A stretch of DNA of 64,000 nucleotides from Marinobacter algicola DG893 (GCF_000170835.1 NZ_ABCP01000001.1:62001-126000); one strand, 5' to 3'. Positions 1 through 9,932 are shown, numbered from the stretch's first letter. Numbers and translations: made by a program. The notes: generated by a model from the letters alone, not told the origin.

Positions 1-1080
1 AAAAGCCAACAGAAGCGCATTGGTCACCGTCTCTACGGCCTTGGTCACCAGATCCGCCTGGTTGTAATAGGGCTCAAAACGAACCCCACTCGGAAGCGCC
101 TGATTTATGCGATCAATGCGGGCCTCGATGCCGTCGATGGTGGCTTTTGTATTGGCCCCCATTCGTTTGAGTACAATGCCAGAAACCACTTCACCCAGTT
201 GTTCAACTTGACCGTCTTCATCCTTCCGGGTCATGGTCACCGCACCCTGGCGAATTTCAGTGCCCAGCGCTACTTGGGCGACATCGCTCACCGTCACTGT
301 AATGCCATCACTGGTTTTAACGGGCACTTGACCGATCTGCTCCAGCCCCTGCTCGCCATTACCCAGCCAGCCCATACCGCGAATAACCAACTGTTCCTGT
401 CCGCGGCCCATATACCAGCCCCCAACATTGGAGTTGTTGTTCTCCAGGGCGTCCATGACGTCGTTCTGTGATAAGTCATAGGACAGCATTCGCGCCGGGT
501 TCAGGTTGACCTGGTATTGACGGACCTCCCCGCCAAACGACAGAATCTCTGTTACCCCTTCGGCGGGTATCAGCAACAGCTTGACCAGCCAGTCGTGCAA
601 GCTGCGTAATTCCATTGCGTCGTACCCAGAATCCGGGTCAGCTATTAGCAAGTACTGGTAGACCTGGCCGAGACCGGACGTATTCGGGCCCATTTCAGGC
701 ACCCCGACCCCGTCCGGAATCAGCTCCCGCGCGGCCTGCAACCGCTCGAATACCAGTTGGCGCGCGAAATAGATATCCGTGCCCTCTTTAAAGACCACGG
801 TGACACCAGACAACCCGGTTTTGGAGATGGACCGAACCTCCTCAACATCCGGCAATGCATACATAACCGCTTCAATGGGATAGGTGATCAACTGCTCGAC
901 TTCCTCAGCCGCAAGTCCGGGTGCCTCTGTATTAACAGCAACCTGGACGTTTGTAACGTCAGGGAAAGCATCAAGATTCAGTTTTGGGATCTGAAACGCG
1001 GCCGTGGCGATAAGCACTGCAAGCGCAATAAGAACCAACAGGCGGTTCTGAACCGCCCAGTCGACAACTCGGTTGAACAT
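1..1080 (-). CDS. czcA: Heavy-metal efflux RND transporter, N-terminal part (cut by window edge)
   Basis: Inner-membrane proton-driven pump of the HME-RND (CzcA/CusA) family; 360 codons are visible and the gene continues past base 1. The translation opens with a cytoplasmic stub, TM1 at about residues 13-30, and the family-typical DAFPDVTNVQV at 37-47, followed by porter-domain sequence with IYFARQLVFERL. It is the last visible gene of an operon read from 3587 downward (OMF, adaptor, pump), 14 bp after the adaptor stop. The metal-determining central loop is outside the window, so Zn/Co/Cd versus Cu/Ag cannot be settled. The His/acid-rich adaptor upstream hints at divalent cations, which is inference. 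Confidence 0.93.
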   Translation of the reverse strand, partial: MFNRVVDWAVQNRLLVLIALAVLIATAAFQIPKLNLDAFPDVTNVQVAVNTEAPGLAAEEVEQLITYPIEAVMYALPDVEEVRSISKTGLSGVTVVFKEGTDIYFARQLVFERLQAARELIPDGVGVPEMGPNTSGLGQVYQYLLIADPDSGYDAMELRSLHDWLVKLLLIPAEGVTEILSFGGEVRQYQVNLNPARMLSYDLSQNDVMDALENNNSNVGGWYMGRGQEQLVIRGMGWLGNGEQGLEQIGQVPVKTSDGITVTVSDVAQVALGTEIRQGAVTMTRKDEDGQVEQLGEVVSGIVLKRMGANTKATIDGIEARIDRINQALPSGVRFEPYYNQADLVTKAVETVTNALLLAF

Positions 1081-1094
1081 AATGGCTCCCGGAA

Positions 1095-2345
1095 TCAGTG
1101 GTTGTGTGGGTCAAAGCCGCCTTTGGCAATTTCAGAGGCCACAAAAAACGCGCCCCGCGAAACGATCCGTTGGCCCGCAGTCAGGCCGAAAATTTCACGG
1201 AGTCCGCCAATTGAGCGACCCAGTTTCACTTCAACAGGCTCATACTCCCCTTCAGCCTCTTCCACATAGACCGTCCAGTCGCCATCGGCGCCTCGCATCA
1301 ACGCACTCTCCGGCACCGCAAGCACCGGCTCCCTGGTTTTAAAAAGGAAATACACATCTGCAAACATTCCGGGATGGAAACGATCTTCAGGATTGTCCAG
1401 TTCCAACCGAACAATCCGCGTGCGGGTCACAGCGTCAATGGTATGAGCTTCCTGGGATACCGTTGCCACAGCTACACGACCTGCAACTCTTACTTCCGCT
1501 TCTGCCCCTTGCTTAAGAACAATGTCGGAGTTTGCTGGCAGGTGAGCCTCTACCCAAAGTTCGCTTTCATTAGCCAGAGTCACCAGCGGTTGGCCTGCTT
1601 CAACTCTTTGTCCTTGCTCAAACTCATCGGTCAGCACTGCGCCATCCACGCGAGCCCTGAGCGTGTATTCACCGAGACTACCTACGCCGCTGGCCTTCAA
1701 CGCACCAATGTCATCATCGTTTAGCCCATAAGCAAGAAGAGTCGCCCTCGCCGCTTCAATATTGGCTTTCGCGGTATTGAACCGTTGATCACCAACCACG
1801 GAACGACCCAGCCCGCTGATTCGCTCCCATTCAGGAAAAGCTTTCCTGTAATCGGCCTGCGCCTGTGCCACCGTCTCACTGAACAGGGTTACCAGTTGCT
1901 GACCTTTGGTTACGTGCTCACCCAATTCCACGTGACGTCTCAACACCACCGAGGCAACCCGGGGGGACACGTGATAGCTGGTATAGCCGTTGGTCAGCAG
2001 CTCACCGGGAGCGTAGATTTCATAGTCAACGCGCTTGCTCTCGAGGGTTGCTACCTCAATGCCGGCGAGCTCTTTCTGTTTGGCATTGATGCTTGCGGTA
2101 GCTGCTTCTTCATGCCCACCATCGCTCTCCTCTTCGTGGCCATGACCTTCTTCCTCTTCATGCTCACGTTCTTCAGCATGCCCGCCCTCATACTCATCCT
2201 CTTCACCGGTGCCTTCTCGATGATTGTCGCCACCGGCGGCATGATCATGGCCCGCCTCGTTATGAGCATCTTCCTCTGCCTGCACCAATGAAGGGGGAGC
2301 TATAAACAGCGTCAAAACAAATACTGAAATCAGAGTTTTTTTCAT
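1095..2345 (-). CDS. czcB: RND efflux periplasmic adaptor (CzcB family) with His/Glu-rich N-terminus
   Basis: Membrane-fusion protein linking the RND pump to the outer-membrane channel. A signal peptide (about 1-23, ending SLVQA) is followed by a strikingly acidic and histidine-rich stretch at about 24-85, full of HD, GH and EE pairs, probably a periplasmic metal-binding segment. Barrel-sandwich and beta-barrel domains follow (416 residues in all, normal for CzcB). It lies between the OMF gene and the pump gene in one operon. The function call rests on family architecture and context; metal binding by the His-rich segment is inference. Confidence 0.93.
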   Translation of the reverse strand: MKKTLISVFVLTLFIAPPSLVQAEEDAHNEAGHDHAAGGDNHREGTGEEDEYEGGHAEEREHEEEEGHGHEEESDGGHEEAATASINAKQKELAGIEVATLESKRVDYEIYAPGELLTNGYTSYHVSPRVASVVLRRHVELGEHVTKGQQLVTLFSETVAQAQADYRKAFPEWERISGLGRSVVGDQRFNTAKANIEAARATLLAYGLNDDDIGALKASGVGSLGEYTLRARVDGAVLTDEFEQGQRVEAGQPLVTLANESELWVEAHLPANSDIVLKQGAEAEVRVAGRVAVATVSQEAHTIDAVTRTRIVRLELDNPEDRFHPGMFADVYFLFKTREPVLAVPESALMRGADGDWTVYVEEAEGEYEPVEVKLGRSIGGLREIFGLTAGQRIVSRGAFFVASEIAKGGFDPHNH

Positions 2346-2369
2346 GATGAATATCCAGTTTCCAGAATA

Positions 2370-3587
2370 TTATTGGAAGGGGGTGGTCAGTTCGCCAGAC
2401 TGTCTCAAGAGCTCAATCAGGCCCAGCTGCGCCAGCTTTTCCAGTTCAATACCGGTTTTCAGGCTCTCCGCGCGCTGGCCCAGCGCCTGGAGATACTCAG
2501 AGGTGGAGAGGTCGCCGACCTGCCACTGCTTCTCCAACAAGTCGGCACTTCGCTGTACACGCCCCTGGGACAGCTCTTTCCATCGACGGAGTTGCTTGTC
2601 GTATCGCTTCCAGGCAGCCCGGGCGCCCGATAGGTCATATTGCTGTTTCCGATAAAGTGCCTGAAACCGCGCTTCAGCCTCCAAAGCCCGTCGATTCGCA
2701 GCCCGGATTTCAGCGCTGTAGTTGTTACGGACATTCAAAGGGATCGAGAATGTCAGGCCAACCACATTCTCGCCCCCGTCACGCCCTCCGCTCAGCCCTA
2801 CTGTCGGCGATGCCTTGGCTTTACGTCTGGCAACCTCTGCCTCACTTTTCAGCACCTGCCACTCGGCTCGAGCGACTGCAACGGAGGGGTGTGCCAGCAG
2901 ATCAGCCTCACCAATCTGGGACTCCAGCGCTGGCCAGATATACTCGGGGATTCCCCCATCCTGAGGCTTCCAGTCCGGCAGACGTTCTCTAACCTGAGTT
3001 TCTGCCCGATCAACTGCGGCCTTTGCCTGGGCAACTTCGCTCAACTGACGGGATAGATTTAAAAACAGAAGCTCTGCGTCGGCTCGCCCCAGATCACCTG
3101 CCTGCTGGCGCTGTTCAACCTGGTCCAGCAAGGCATCCAGGCGCTGCTGTTGGGATTCAGCAATTTCCTCAAACAGCTCAGTAGCGCGCCACTCGACAAG
3201 CGCAAACAATGATTCAGACGTTTGTGTCAGAACTGCTTCGCTCAAGCCAGCTTGCGCAGAAAGCCTGATCAGCTTTGCCTTCTCCTTTAATGCGCCCTGT
3301 TGATCAGACCAATCGATCGTTTGTGACAGTCCTGCCTCAAAGTTATTCTCACTGCCCGTTCTGTCTGCTCCCACGGACAATTCCGGGTTATACAGCGGTT
3401 GTTCGCTTGCCTCAGCGTCCTCTTTCCGCGCTGCCGCCTGCTCTGTCGCTGCCAGTACCTCTGGGTGCTTGCTTATCTGGCCATTGAGCCAATTCGCCCA
3501 ATTAACAGTCTCCGCTTGACCTAACAGAGGAATGGACAATAGTACTGAACACAGCAACGCCCGAGGCGAGTGCTTGCTTGCCTTCAT
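2370..3587 (-). CDS. czcC: TolC-family outer-membrane efflux channel (CzcC family)
   Basis: Outer-membrane factor of the first RND system, about 405 residues, with a signal peptide (ending LLGQAE) and the long helical repeats expected of TolC-like channels. An in-frame ATG lies 30 bases further upstream (3617), but the ATG at 3587 is preceded by GGGAG at good spacing and gives a normal signal peptide, so it is preferred. It heads the operon czcC-czcB-czcA; its promoter region carries the 11-bp-spaced repeat described at 3664-3695. Confidence 0.9.
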   Translation of the reverse strand: MKASKHSPRALLCSVLLSIPLLGQAETVNWANWLNGQISKHPEVLAATEQAAARKEDAEASEQPLYNPELSVGADRTGSENNFEAGLSQTIDWSDQQGALKEKAKLIRLSAQAGLSEAVLTQTSESLFALVEWRATELFEEIAESQQQRLDALLDQVEQRQQAGDLGRADAELLFLNLSRQLSEVAQAKAAVDRAETQVRERLPDWKPQDGGIPEYIWPALESQIGEADLLAHPSVAVARAEWQVLKSEAEVARRKAKASPTVGLSGGRDGGENVVGLTFSIPLNVRNNYSAEIRAANRRALEAEARFQALYRKQQYDLSGARAAWKRYDKQLRRWKELSQGRVQRSADLLEKQWQVGDLSTSEYLQALGQRAESLKTGIELEKLAQLGLIELLRQSGELTTPFQ

Positions 3588-3663
3588 CGTCTTTCTCCCG
3601 AAGCGATTAATAGCCAAAAATCGTAGGCGTAAGGCGCCTATGACGAGGTAGGAAAAGATCGAA

Positions 3664-3695
3664 ATAATAAGTGCAAACTTTGAAATGAGTTTGAA
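3664..3695 (-). promoter_or_regulatory. Direct-repeat regulator site plus -10 box upstream of the first czc operon
   Basis: Read on the minus strand: TTCAAACT, 3 bp, TTCAAAGT, 7 bp, TATTAT. The two half-sites are 11 bp apart, as for OmpR/PhoP-type response regulators, and the second takes the place of a -35 box. The same layout occurs before five other genes up to 18 kb. Confidence 0.65.
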
Positions 3696-3814
3696 TTCGG
3701 AAAAACAGTTCAGATATGAGTCGCTAAAAACTCTTTGTAACGCTTCTCAATGAGGCTAAGAACGGCAGCTCGCGACCAATCGCCGCGATGCCACCGTCTC
3801 ATTCCAGGAAGGGG

Positions 3815-4159
3815 CTAGATTGAAGTGGGTTGGAGTGCGCTTTCGTCGGTCGCACCGTCTTCAATACGAACGGCCTGAACCAGGCGGGATACCAGTACCT
3901 TGCCATCCCCCGGGTGCCCATCCCGGGTCCTGCTCGTTCGCACAATGATGTCCACAACTTCATCGGCAACCGCATCGGTCGCTACATCTACTTCCAGCTT
4001 GACCATCTGCACTTTTTCCAGAGGCGATTCATCGCCAACCAGATGACCAAATTCGTTGAGAGACACTACGGCAATGCTTGCCACTCCTTTAACTTTGGCC
4101 AGAGCATCAACCACATGCTCTGCCATCACTTCCCTGACATACGCCTTTATTTCATACAT
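3815..4159 (-). CDS. PII-like signalling protein of the metal-efflux (PII-NG) group
   Basis: A 114-residue protein with the PII fold pattern: an N-terminal MYEIKAYVRE strand, a variable T-loop region, then DEVVDIIVRTSRTRDGHPGDG, which matches the GlnB/GlnK core where GxxGDGK closes the nucleotide site. It lacks the PII-typical uridylylation tyrosine segment. It is last in the second RND operon, 17 bp after the pump gene. A PII subgroup, PII-NG, has been described next to CzcABC-type efflux genes. A role as a metal- or nucleotide-responsive modulator of the pump is inference. Confidence 0.8.
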   Translation of the reverse strand: MYEIKAYVREVMAEHVVDALAKVKGVASIAVVSLNEFGHLVGDESPLEKVQMVKLEVDVATDAVADEVVDIIVRTSRTRDGHPGDGKVLVSRLVQAVRIEDGATDESALQPTSI

Positions 4160-4176
4160 AAGCCTTCTCCTGCCTA

Positions 4177-7100
4177 TCAGACTTCAACGTCACGACGTTC
4201 GGATGCAAACCACTGATACACGCTGGGCAACACTACCAACGTCAGCAACGTTGACGTGATCAGACCACCAACCACAACCGTTGCCAGTGGCCGTTGGACA
4301 TTAGAGCCAATGCCATCGGCCAGCAGCAGGGGAATCAGCCCCAGAATAGCCACAGAGGCGGTCATCAGAACCGGCCGCAAACGGCGTTGAGCGCCCAGCT
4401 TGACCGCTTCAATGACTTCGTAGCCTTCGTCCCGCAACTGATTGATGTAGCTCACCATCACCACACCGTTAAGTACGGCTACGCCAAACACCGCAATGAA
4501 CCCCACCGCAGCGGGCACGGAGAGGTAAAGCCCAGTCACAAACAGCGCGACAATGCCACCGGTAATCGCAAAGGGCACGTTCATGAAGATCAGCGCCGCA
4601 TAGCGCAGACTACTGAATGCCGAAAAGAGAAGCAGGAAAATGAGCGCCAGGGTAATGGGTACAACGATCGCAAGCCGCGCCATGGCCCTTTCCTGATTCT
4701 CGAACTGACCGCCGAACTCCACGAAATACCCCGGCGGCATATCCACTTGCTCCTCGATCCGCTTGCGCAAATCCTGAACAACACCGCCCATATCGCGACC
4801 ACGTACGTTCATCTGCACGTACTGTCGGCGACTGGCATTGGAGCGTGAAATTTTCTTGGGGCCTGCGTACATTTCAACATCAGCCACCCGTGAAAGCGGG
4901 ATAAGCTCGCCACTGTTGCCCCTGAGGGGAAGCTTTCTGATTTCATCGATGGACCCGCGATAGGACTCTTGCAGCCGGGCAAAAATCTCAAATCGACGGA
5001 CACCGTCGAAGACCAGCCCGGCGCCTTTACCACCTATACCGGTTTCAACGGTACTCATCAGGTTATCGACGCTGATGCCGAACTGCGCCAGCACTTCACG
5101 GTCGGGGCGAATAACGATCTGTTTTTTACCCGCACTCTGCTGAGCGCGGACGTCCGTTGCACCCGGCACCTCTTGCGCCAGTGCCGCCACTTCCCTGCCG
5201 ATCCGGCCCAACTCGTCCAGGTCGTCGCCGAAAATGCTGGCAACCAGTTGCGCCTGAACGCCTGACAGGAGTTCGTCGGTTCTGAGCTGAATCGGTTGGG
5301 ACAGATTGTTGGCAAGCCCGGGAACCCGCTCATCCAAAGCATCCGCAATCCTGCTTTGGAGATCCTCGTAGCTCACGTCCTCTCGCCACTGATCCAGGGG
5401 CTTCAGATTGACAAGCGTCGCGACAACGTTCACAGGTTCAGGATCACCACCGACCTCGGCACGACCGATCCTGGCATAGGTGCCGGTGACCTCTGGAAAT
5501 TCGTCTACAACGGACTGAATCCGTTTGCCATATTTGATGGCGGATTCAAGACTGGCTCCAGGAGGCAGTGTCGAGCGAATCTGGAACGTGCCTTCCCTGA
5601 GCGTGGGCACGAATTCGCTCCCGAGATAGGGAAACAGCAGAAGACTGCCGGCAAAAGCAATGACGGCAACGCCCATCACAATCTTAGGGGCTTTGACGAC
5701 AGTATTCACTACCGGCTTGTATAGCCGGTTCAAGAACAGAACCAGCTTCGGCTCTTTGTGACGCCCGCCCATCTTGAATGACAGAGAGGCCAGAACAGGC
5801 ACCAACGTCAACGCGAGTAACAGCGCACCGATCAACGCAAAGCTGATGGTGTATGCCATGGGCGAAAACAGCTTGCCCTCAACGCCCTGTAGCGTAAACA
5901 ACGGAAGAAAAACGATGATAATAATGCCAATCGCAAATACGATCGGACGGGCCACTTCCCGGGCTGACTCACCTACAAGCCTCAGAACGCTGATCTTTTC
6001 ATCGGATCGCTCCTCAAGGTGTCGGAAGATGTTCTCTATCATCACGACAGCGCCGTCCACCATCATGCCGATGCCGATAGCCAGCCCCCCCAGACTCATC
6101 AGGTTGGCCGACAGGCCCGACATGCGCATAGCAATGAACGCAAAGAGTACAGACAACGGCAACGTCGCCACCACGATCAGTGTGGAACGAATATTTCCTA
6201 GGAACAGATAGAGAAAAACCAGCACCAGAACCGAGCCTTCAAGCAGCGCTTTCTCGACAGTGCCTATAGCCTTGCCCACCAAGTCTGCCTGAGAGTAGTA
6301 CGCTTCTATTTTCAGCCCTTCGGGAAGTGACTTGTTCAGATCATCGATTTTTGCGTTGACATCCTCTAGAACCTTACTGGTGTTGGTGCCAATCAATTTC
6401 ATCACGTAGCCGCCCACGGACTCCTCACCTGAGGACACCTCTGCGCCACGGCGAATTGCCGGTCCAAGGCCTACCTCCGCCACATCCTTGACGTAAATAG
6501 GAGATTCTCCCTCACTCTTGGACACAATGATGTTCCGGATATCTTTGATGCCTGCGGTACCGGAGTTGACCCAGCCGTAACCACGGACAATGTATTCTTC
6601 ACCTCCTCGAGTAATGAATGAGGCGCCGACGTTACGATTATTCTGGGTGAGGGCACCGCGAACATCAGACACCGTCAGGTTCCTTGCCTGAAGCTTCTGC
6701 GCATCAATATTGACCTGGTACTGCTTTACCTCGCCGCCGATAGAAAGCACACCGGTTACGCCCGGCACGGTCCTGAGCTGGGGTTTGACAATCCAGTCCT
6801 GAATCGTGCGAATTTCCTGCAGGCTGTATTGATCTTTATCCTCAGCTTCCAGGGAATACATCAGGATGCGCCCAAGACCGCTTGCGATGGGCCCGAGTTC
6901 GGGTTCCCCCATCCCTTCGGGAATCTGGCGCTTGGCCTCGGATAGCCGTTCGTTAACTAGCCGCCTGGCGAAGTAGATATCGGTGCCATCTTCGAAATAG
7001 ATGGTCACCCGCGAAAGTCCGAAAATCGAAGTGCTCTGCACTTTTTCTAACTTGGGAATACCATACATGCTGATCTCAACGGGATAGGAAATCAGCGTTT

Positions 7101-7284
7101 CGATATCAACCGGCGACAATCCAGGACTGGTAGTGAATACCTGAACCATGGTCGGTGTCGCATCCGGAAACGCATCCACCGGCAGTTTTTGAAATGAAAA
7201 TACGCCGGCAACGATCACGGCGATAGCAAAGACAAGCGTCATCAGACGATTGTTCAGCGCATAATTCACAATTGCGTTGATCAT
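4177..7284 (-). CDS. czcA: Heavy-metal efflux RND transporter (CzcA family)
   Basis: Full-length 1035-residue HME-RND pump: TM1, porter domains, TM2-6, second porter half and TM8-12. The transmembrane proton-relay motif of the family is present at about residue 400 (GMMVDGAVVMIEN). The central loop reads SQPIQLRTDELLSGVQ, which fits the CzcA-like divalent-cation branch rather than the Met-rich CusA branch, so export of Zn/Co/Cd is more likely than Cu/Ag (inference). It is 14 bp downstream of the adaptor gene and 17 bp upstream of the PII-like gene. Confidence 0.95.
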   Translation of the reverse strand: MINAIVNYALNNRLMTLVFAIAVIVAGVFSFQKLPVDAFPDATPTMVQVFTTSPGLSPVDIETLISYPVEISMYGIPKLEKVQSTSIFGLSRVTIYFEDGTDIYFARRLVNERLSEAKRQIPEGMGEPELGPIASGLGRILMYSLEAEDKDQYSLQEIRTIQDWIVKPQLRTVPGVTGVLSIGGEVKQYQVNIDAQKLQARNLTVSDVRGALTQNNRNVGASFITRGGEEYIVRGYGWVNSGTAGIKDIRNIIVSKSEGESPIYVKDVAEVGLGPAIRRGAEVSSGEESVGGYVMKLIGTNTSKVLEDVNAKIDDLNKSLPEGLKIEAYYSQADLVGKAIGTVEKALLEGSVLVLVFLYLFLGNIRSTLIVVATLPLSVLFAFIAMRMSGLSANLMSLGGLAIGIGMMVDGAVVMIENIFRHLEERSDEKISVLRLVGESAREVARPIVFAIGIIIIVFLPLFTLQGVEGKLFSPMAYTISFALIGALLLALTLVPVLASLSFKMGGRHKEPKLVLFLNRLYKPVVNTVVKAPKIVMGVAVIAFAGSLLLFPYLGSEFVPTLREGTFQIRSTLPPGASLESAIKYGKRIQSVVDEFPEVTGTYARIGRAEVGGDPEPVNVVATLVNLKPLDQWREDVSYEDLQSRIADALDERVPGLANNLSQPIQLRTDELLSGVQAQLVASIFGDDLDELGRIGREVAALAQEVPGATDVRAQQSAGKKQIVIRPDREVLAQFGISVDNLMSTVETGIGGKGAGLVFDGVRRFEIFARLQESYRGSIDEIRKLPLRGNSGELIPLSRVADVEMYAGPKKISRSNASRRQYVQMNVRGRDMGGVVQDLRKRIEEQVDMPPGYFVEFGGQFENQERAMARLAIVVPITLALIFLLLFSAFSSLRYAALIFMNVPFAITGGIVALFVTGLYLSVPAAVGFIAVFGVAVLNGVVMVSYINQLRDEGYEVIEAVKLGAQRRLRPVLMTASVAILGLIPLLLADGIGSNVQRPLATVVVGGLITSTLLTLVVLPSVYQWFASERRDVEV

Positions 7285-7298
7285 GCTCCCCCCGAGTA

Positions 7299-8483
7299 TT
7301 AGTGTCCGTGAGCGGCGCTGCGGCCACTGGCGGTAATGGCCGACATCAGATCAAAAGCGCCCACTGAAACCACTTCCGTGTTTGCGCTGATGCCGGACTT
7401 AATCTCTATCCAGTCGTTAGCCTCCTTACCGAGAGTGACTGGAACCGCCTTGTAGGCTCCCCCTTCATTACCCGGAACAAATACAACGGACTCGTCATCG
7501 ATGGTTTGCACGGCATCGTGTGGAACTAGGGGCAGTGATGCCGCCGATTGAGTCATGACTCTCGCTTTGGCATAGGTATTTGGACGAAGGTCGCCGTTGG
7601 GGGATTCGAGTACAACGCGAACCGGAATGGTGCGGGTTTCCTCATCAAGCTCATTTGAGATCCAGGACACTTCCCCGGTGTGAAAGCGGTCTGCAACCGA
7701 CTTTGAGAAGACCTGAACTTCATCTCCGACGGATACCCTTCCAATGTCAGTTTCGGCAACTTGCAACATCACCCACACCACAGAGGTATCAGCTACGGTA
7801 AAAGGCGTATCTGAAGAGCTTAAGGTTTGCCCCAACCGGGCATCCATGCGCTCAATGCGCCCCTGGATAGGAGAACGGAGCGCGTACTGTGCGAGACTGC
7901 TATCTGAGCCAGAAGAATCACTGCCAAAAACCTCCAGTTGCTCACGAATCGAATCATACTCGGCCGTAATCTCCAGATAAGCGGCCTTGGCGTCCAGGAA
8001 CTCTTCTTCGCTGGTGAAGCTTTCACTCCGCAATTGCTTTTCTCGCTGATACTCCGCAGTCGCGGCTTCTTTCCGAGCATTCAACGAGTTCAGGCGGGAA
8101 CGAATGCGTGCCAACTCAACGCTGTTCAACGCGGCCAACAACTGGCCTTTTTCAACCTGGTCCCCCAGATCAACAGCCAGTCTCGTAAGCTTTCCCTGCA
8201 ATAGCGGCCCTACATCAGCGACGCGATCCGGAACATAGTGAACTTCAGCTGGCGCAGTGACGATATTGTCAGCACGGCCTCGGGGAACCGTTACAGTCTG
8301 CACGGAGAGCAACTCCCTCTGCTCTGGAGTCAGATGAACTTCGCGAGCCTCACTGCCTTCAGCCGAGTGCCCAGCCTCACCCTTTTGGTGCTGCCCTCCT
8401 TCGGCTTCTTCGGCGCCGTACGCCAGTGGCTGATAGACCAGAAAACTGATCGCGACAAACAATATCTGCAGATTTCGAATCAT
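7299..8483 (-). CDS. czcB: RND efflux periplasmic adaptor (CzcB family)
   Basis: 394-residue membrane-fusion protein. The signal peptide (about 1-23) ends at AYGAEE, then a short His/Glu-containing segment (GGQHQKGEAGHS), then HlyD-like domains with a coiled-coil hairpin around 120-180 and C-terminal beta-barrel. The His-rich part is much shorter than in the first adaptor. Second gene of the operon starting at 9834, between the channel and the pump. Confidence 0.94.
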   Translation of the reverse strand: MIRNLQILFVAISFLVYQPLAYGAEEAEGGQHQKGEAGHSAEGSEAREVHLTPEQRELLSVQTVTVPRGRADNIVTAPAEVHYVPDRVADVGPLLQGKLTRLAVDLGDQVEKGQLLAALNSVELARIRSRLNSLNARKEAATAEYQREKQLRSESFTSEEEFLDAKAAYLEITAEYDSIREQLEVFGSDSSGSDSSLAQYALRSPIQGRIERMDARLGQTLSSSDTPFTVADTSVVWVMLQVAETDIGRVSVGDEVQVFSKSVADRFHTGEVSWISNELDEETRTIPVRVVLESPNGDLRPNTYAKARVMTQSAASLPLVPHDAVQTIDDESVVFVPGNEGGAYKAVPVTLGKEANDWIEIKSGISANTEVVSVGAFDLMSAITASGRSAAHGH

Positions 8484-8532
8484 CTAAACACCTTCGATAT
8501 AAGAGAACGTTCAACCATTAATTTTCTTGTCA

Positions 8533-9834
8533 TCAGGAACCGGATGACATTGAAAGGGCACCGCCGGTGCTCACTTCCAACGCCCGGACGGCGTCGATAT
8601 AGTCGTGTTGCACTTGGACGTATTCCTTCCTCACTGACAAAAGATTGTCCTGAGCGGACAGGACATCGGAAGCATCGACTTTTCCCGCTTGAAGAGCTTT
8701 CTGCATAAGTTGCAGCGTTTCCTCCGAACGCTCGAGAATCGACTCGTTCATCTGGCGCAATCTGCGTACGGCGGATTCGTACTGAGCTACAGCAGATACG
8801 ACCTGGCGTTCAGTCGCCAAACGCAGCGCCTCGGCCTCAAGCTCGGAGATTTTCAACTGAGCCGAGGCCTTCCTTTTTTCGCCGGAATAATCATGAAACA
8901 CGGTCAGAGGCATCGACACACCTGCACCAAAAAGGTTGGAGCTTTCCTCCCGCTCGTAGAATCCGAACACTTTCAGGTTCGGAATCGTTAGACTCTTGGC
9001 CAGTTCCAGGCCGGACTCATTCGCAGCAATTCTGGCTGCTGCCGCCTTCAGATCCCCTCTCTGGCGCTGAGCCATCGCGACAAGCCGATTAGTTGGTGGC
9101 AAATTGGCACGAGCTACATTGAACTCTCCCGCGACCCCTACCGCATCGGAGGGGGACACTCCAAGAACTTCCGTCAGGTCAATTTTTGACTGCCTAAGCT
9201 TTTGCGCCGCTTCGGCCTTTTGGTTCTTAGCTCTTGCCAAGCCAATGACGGCGGTATTGAGCTCAACCCGGGTCTGTTTGCCCCGCTCAACGGACACCTC
9301 AACCAGCTCTTTGGTTCGCTGCATCAGCTCAACGGTGCGGGTTGCGGTTTCCAGCTCTTTCTGTGCAAGCAGTATCTTGAAGTAGGCTGACCGCACTCGG
9401 GCCTTAATCGCCACCTTCAGGTATTCAAGTTCCTGCTGTTGAGAAGTGAGAGTGCTCTGAGCACGCGACTGACCGAGATCGCCCCGATTGCCCATCCAGA
9501 CTTCCTGAGTAACCCGAACCTCGTAATTCAGTGACTGATCCGCCTGATCTGGGTTGTCACGGCCACTCAGCTCAAGCTCGGGGTTGCTGGGCGCCCAGCG
9601 GCTGGCATGATCGAGCCCAGCTTCCTGCATGGACACCGCAGCCCGCCTCAAAGCCAACACCGGGCTATTCTCAAATGCCATTACCATTGCCTCGTTCAAG
9701 GAGACAGCCTGGCTGCCCTTGGCTTGCTGGTACTCCTTGAGTGACACGCTCTCCCCGGCCGTGGCCGCCGCCGAAGGCATGACGTTCAAGACTCCGGGTA
9801 CTATCAGCACCCACAACAACAGTCGTTTGTTCAT
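8533..9834 (-). CDS. czcC: TolC-family outer-membrane efflux channel (CzcC family)
   Basis: 433-residue outer-membrane factor with a signal peptide (MNKRLLLWVLIVPGVLNVM... to about 24) and two helical repeats (LEYLKVAIKARVRSAYFKIL and later matching segments). First gene of the second RND operon (channel, adaptor, pump, PII-like). Its promoter has the shared 11-bp repeat (9901-9932). Confidence 0.93.
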   Translation of the reverse strand: MNKRLLLWVLIVPGVLNVMPSAAATAGESVSLKEYQQAKGSQAVSLNEAMVMAFENSPVLALRRAAVSMQEAGLDHASRWAPSNPELELSGRDNPDQADQSLNYEVRVTQEVWMGNRGDLGQSRAQSTLTSQQQELEYLKVAIKARVRSAYFKILLAQKELETATRTVELMQRTKELVEVSVERGKQTRVELNTAVIGLARAKNQKAEAAQKLRQSKIDLTEVLGVSPSDAVGVAGEFNVARANLPPTNRLVAMAQRQRGDLKAAAARIAANESGLELAKSLTIPNLKVFGFYEREESSNLFGAGVSMPLTVFHDYSGEKRKASAQLKISELEAEALRLATERQVVSAVAQYESAVRRLRQMNESILERSEETLQLMQKALQAGKVDASDVLSAQDNLLSVRKEYVQVQHDYIDAVRALEVSTGGALSMSSGS

Positions 9835-9900
9835 TCAATATCATCCTGGCTATTTGACTGAGATACATGAATCAGCGTTTTCGCCGTAAATGCCAGGACG

Positions 9901-9932
9901 ACCCTACAGATAGACCTTTAAATCAGTCTGAA
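9901..9932 (-). promoter_or_regulatory. Direct-repeat regulator site plus -10 upstream of the second czc operon
   Basis: Minus strand: TTCAGACT, 3 bp, TTAAAGGT, 7 bp, TAGGGT. Same geometry as the site at 3664-3695; the half-sites are degenerate and the -10 is weaker. The site lies about 70-100 bp upstream of the start codon. Confidence 0.55.

Noticed and set aside
4294-4848. Plus-strand frame of 184 codons
   Set aside because: Antisense to the CzcA-type pump and highly charged without family features.
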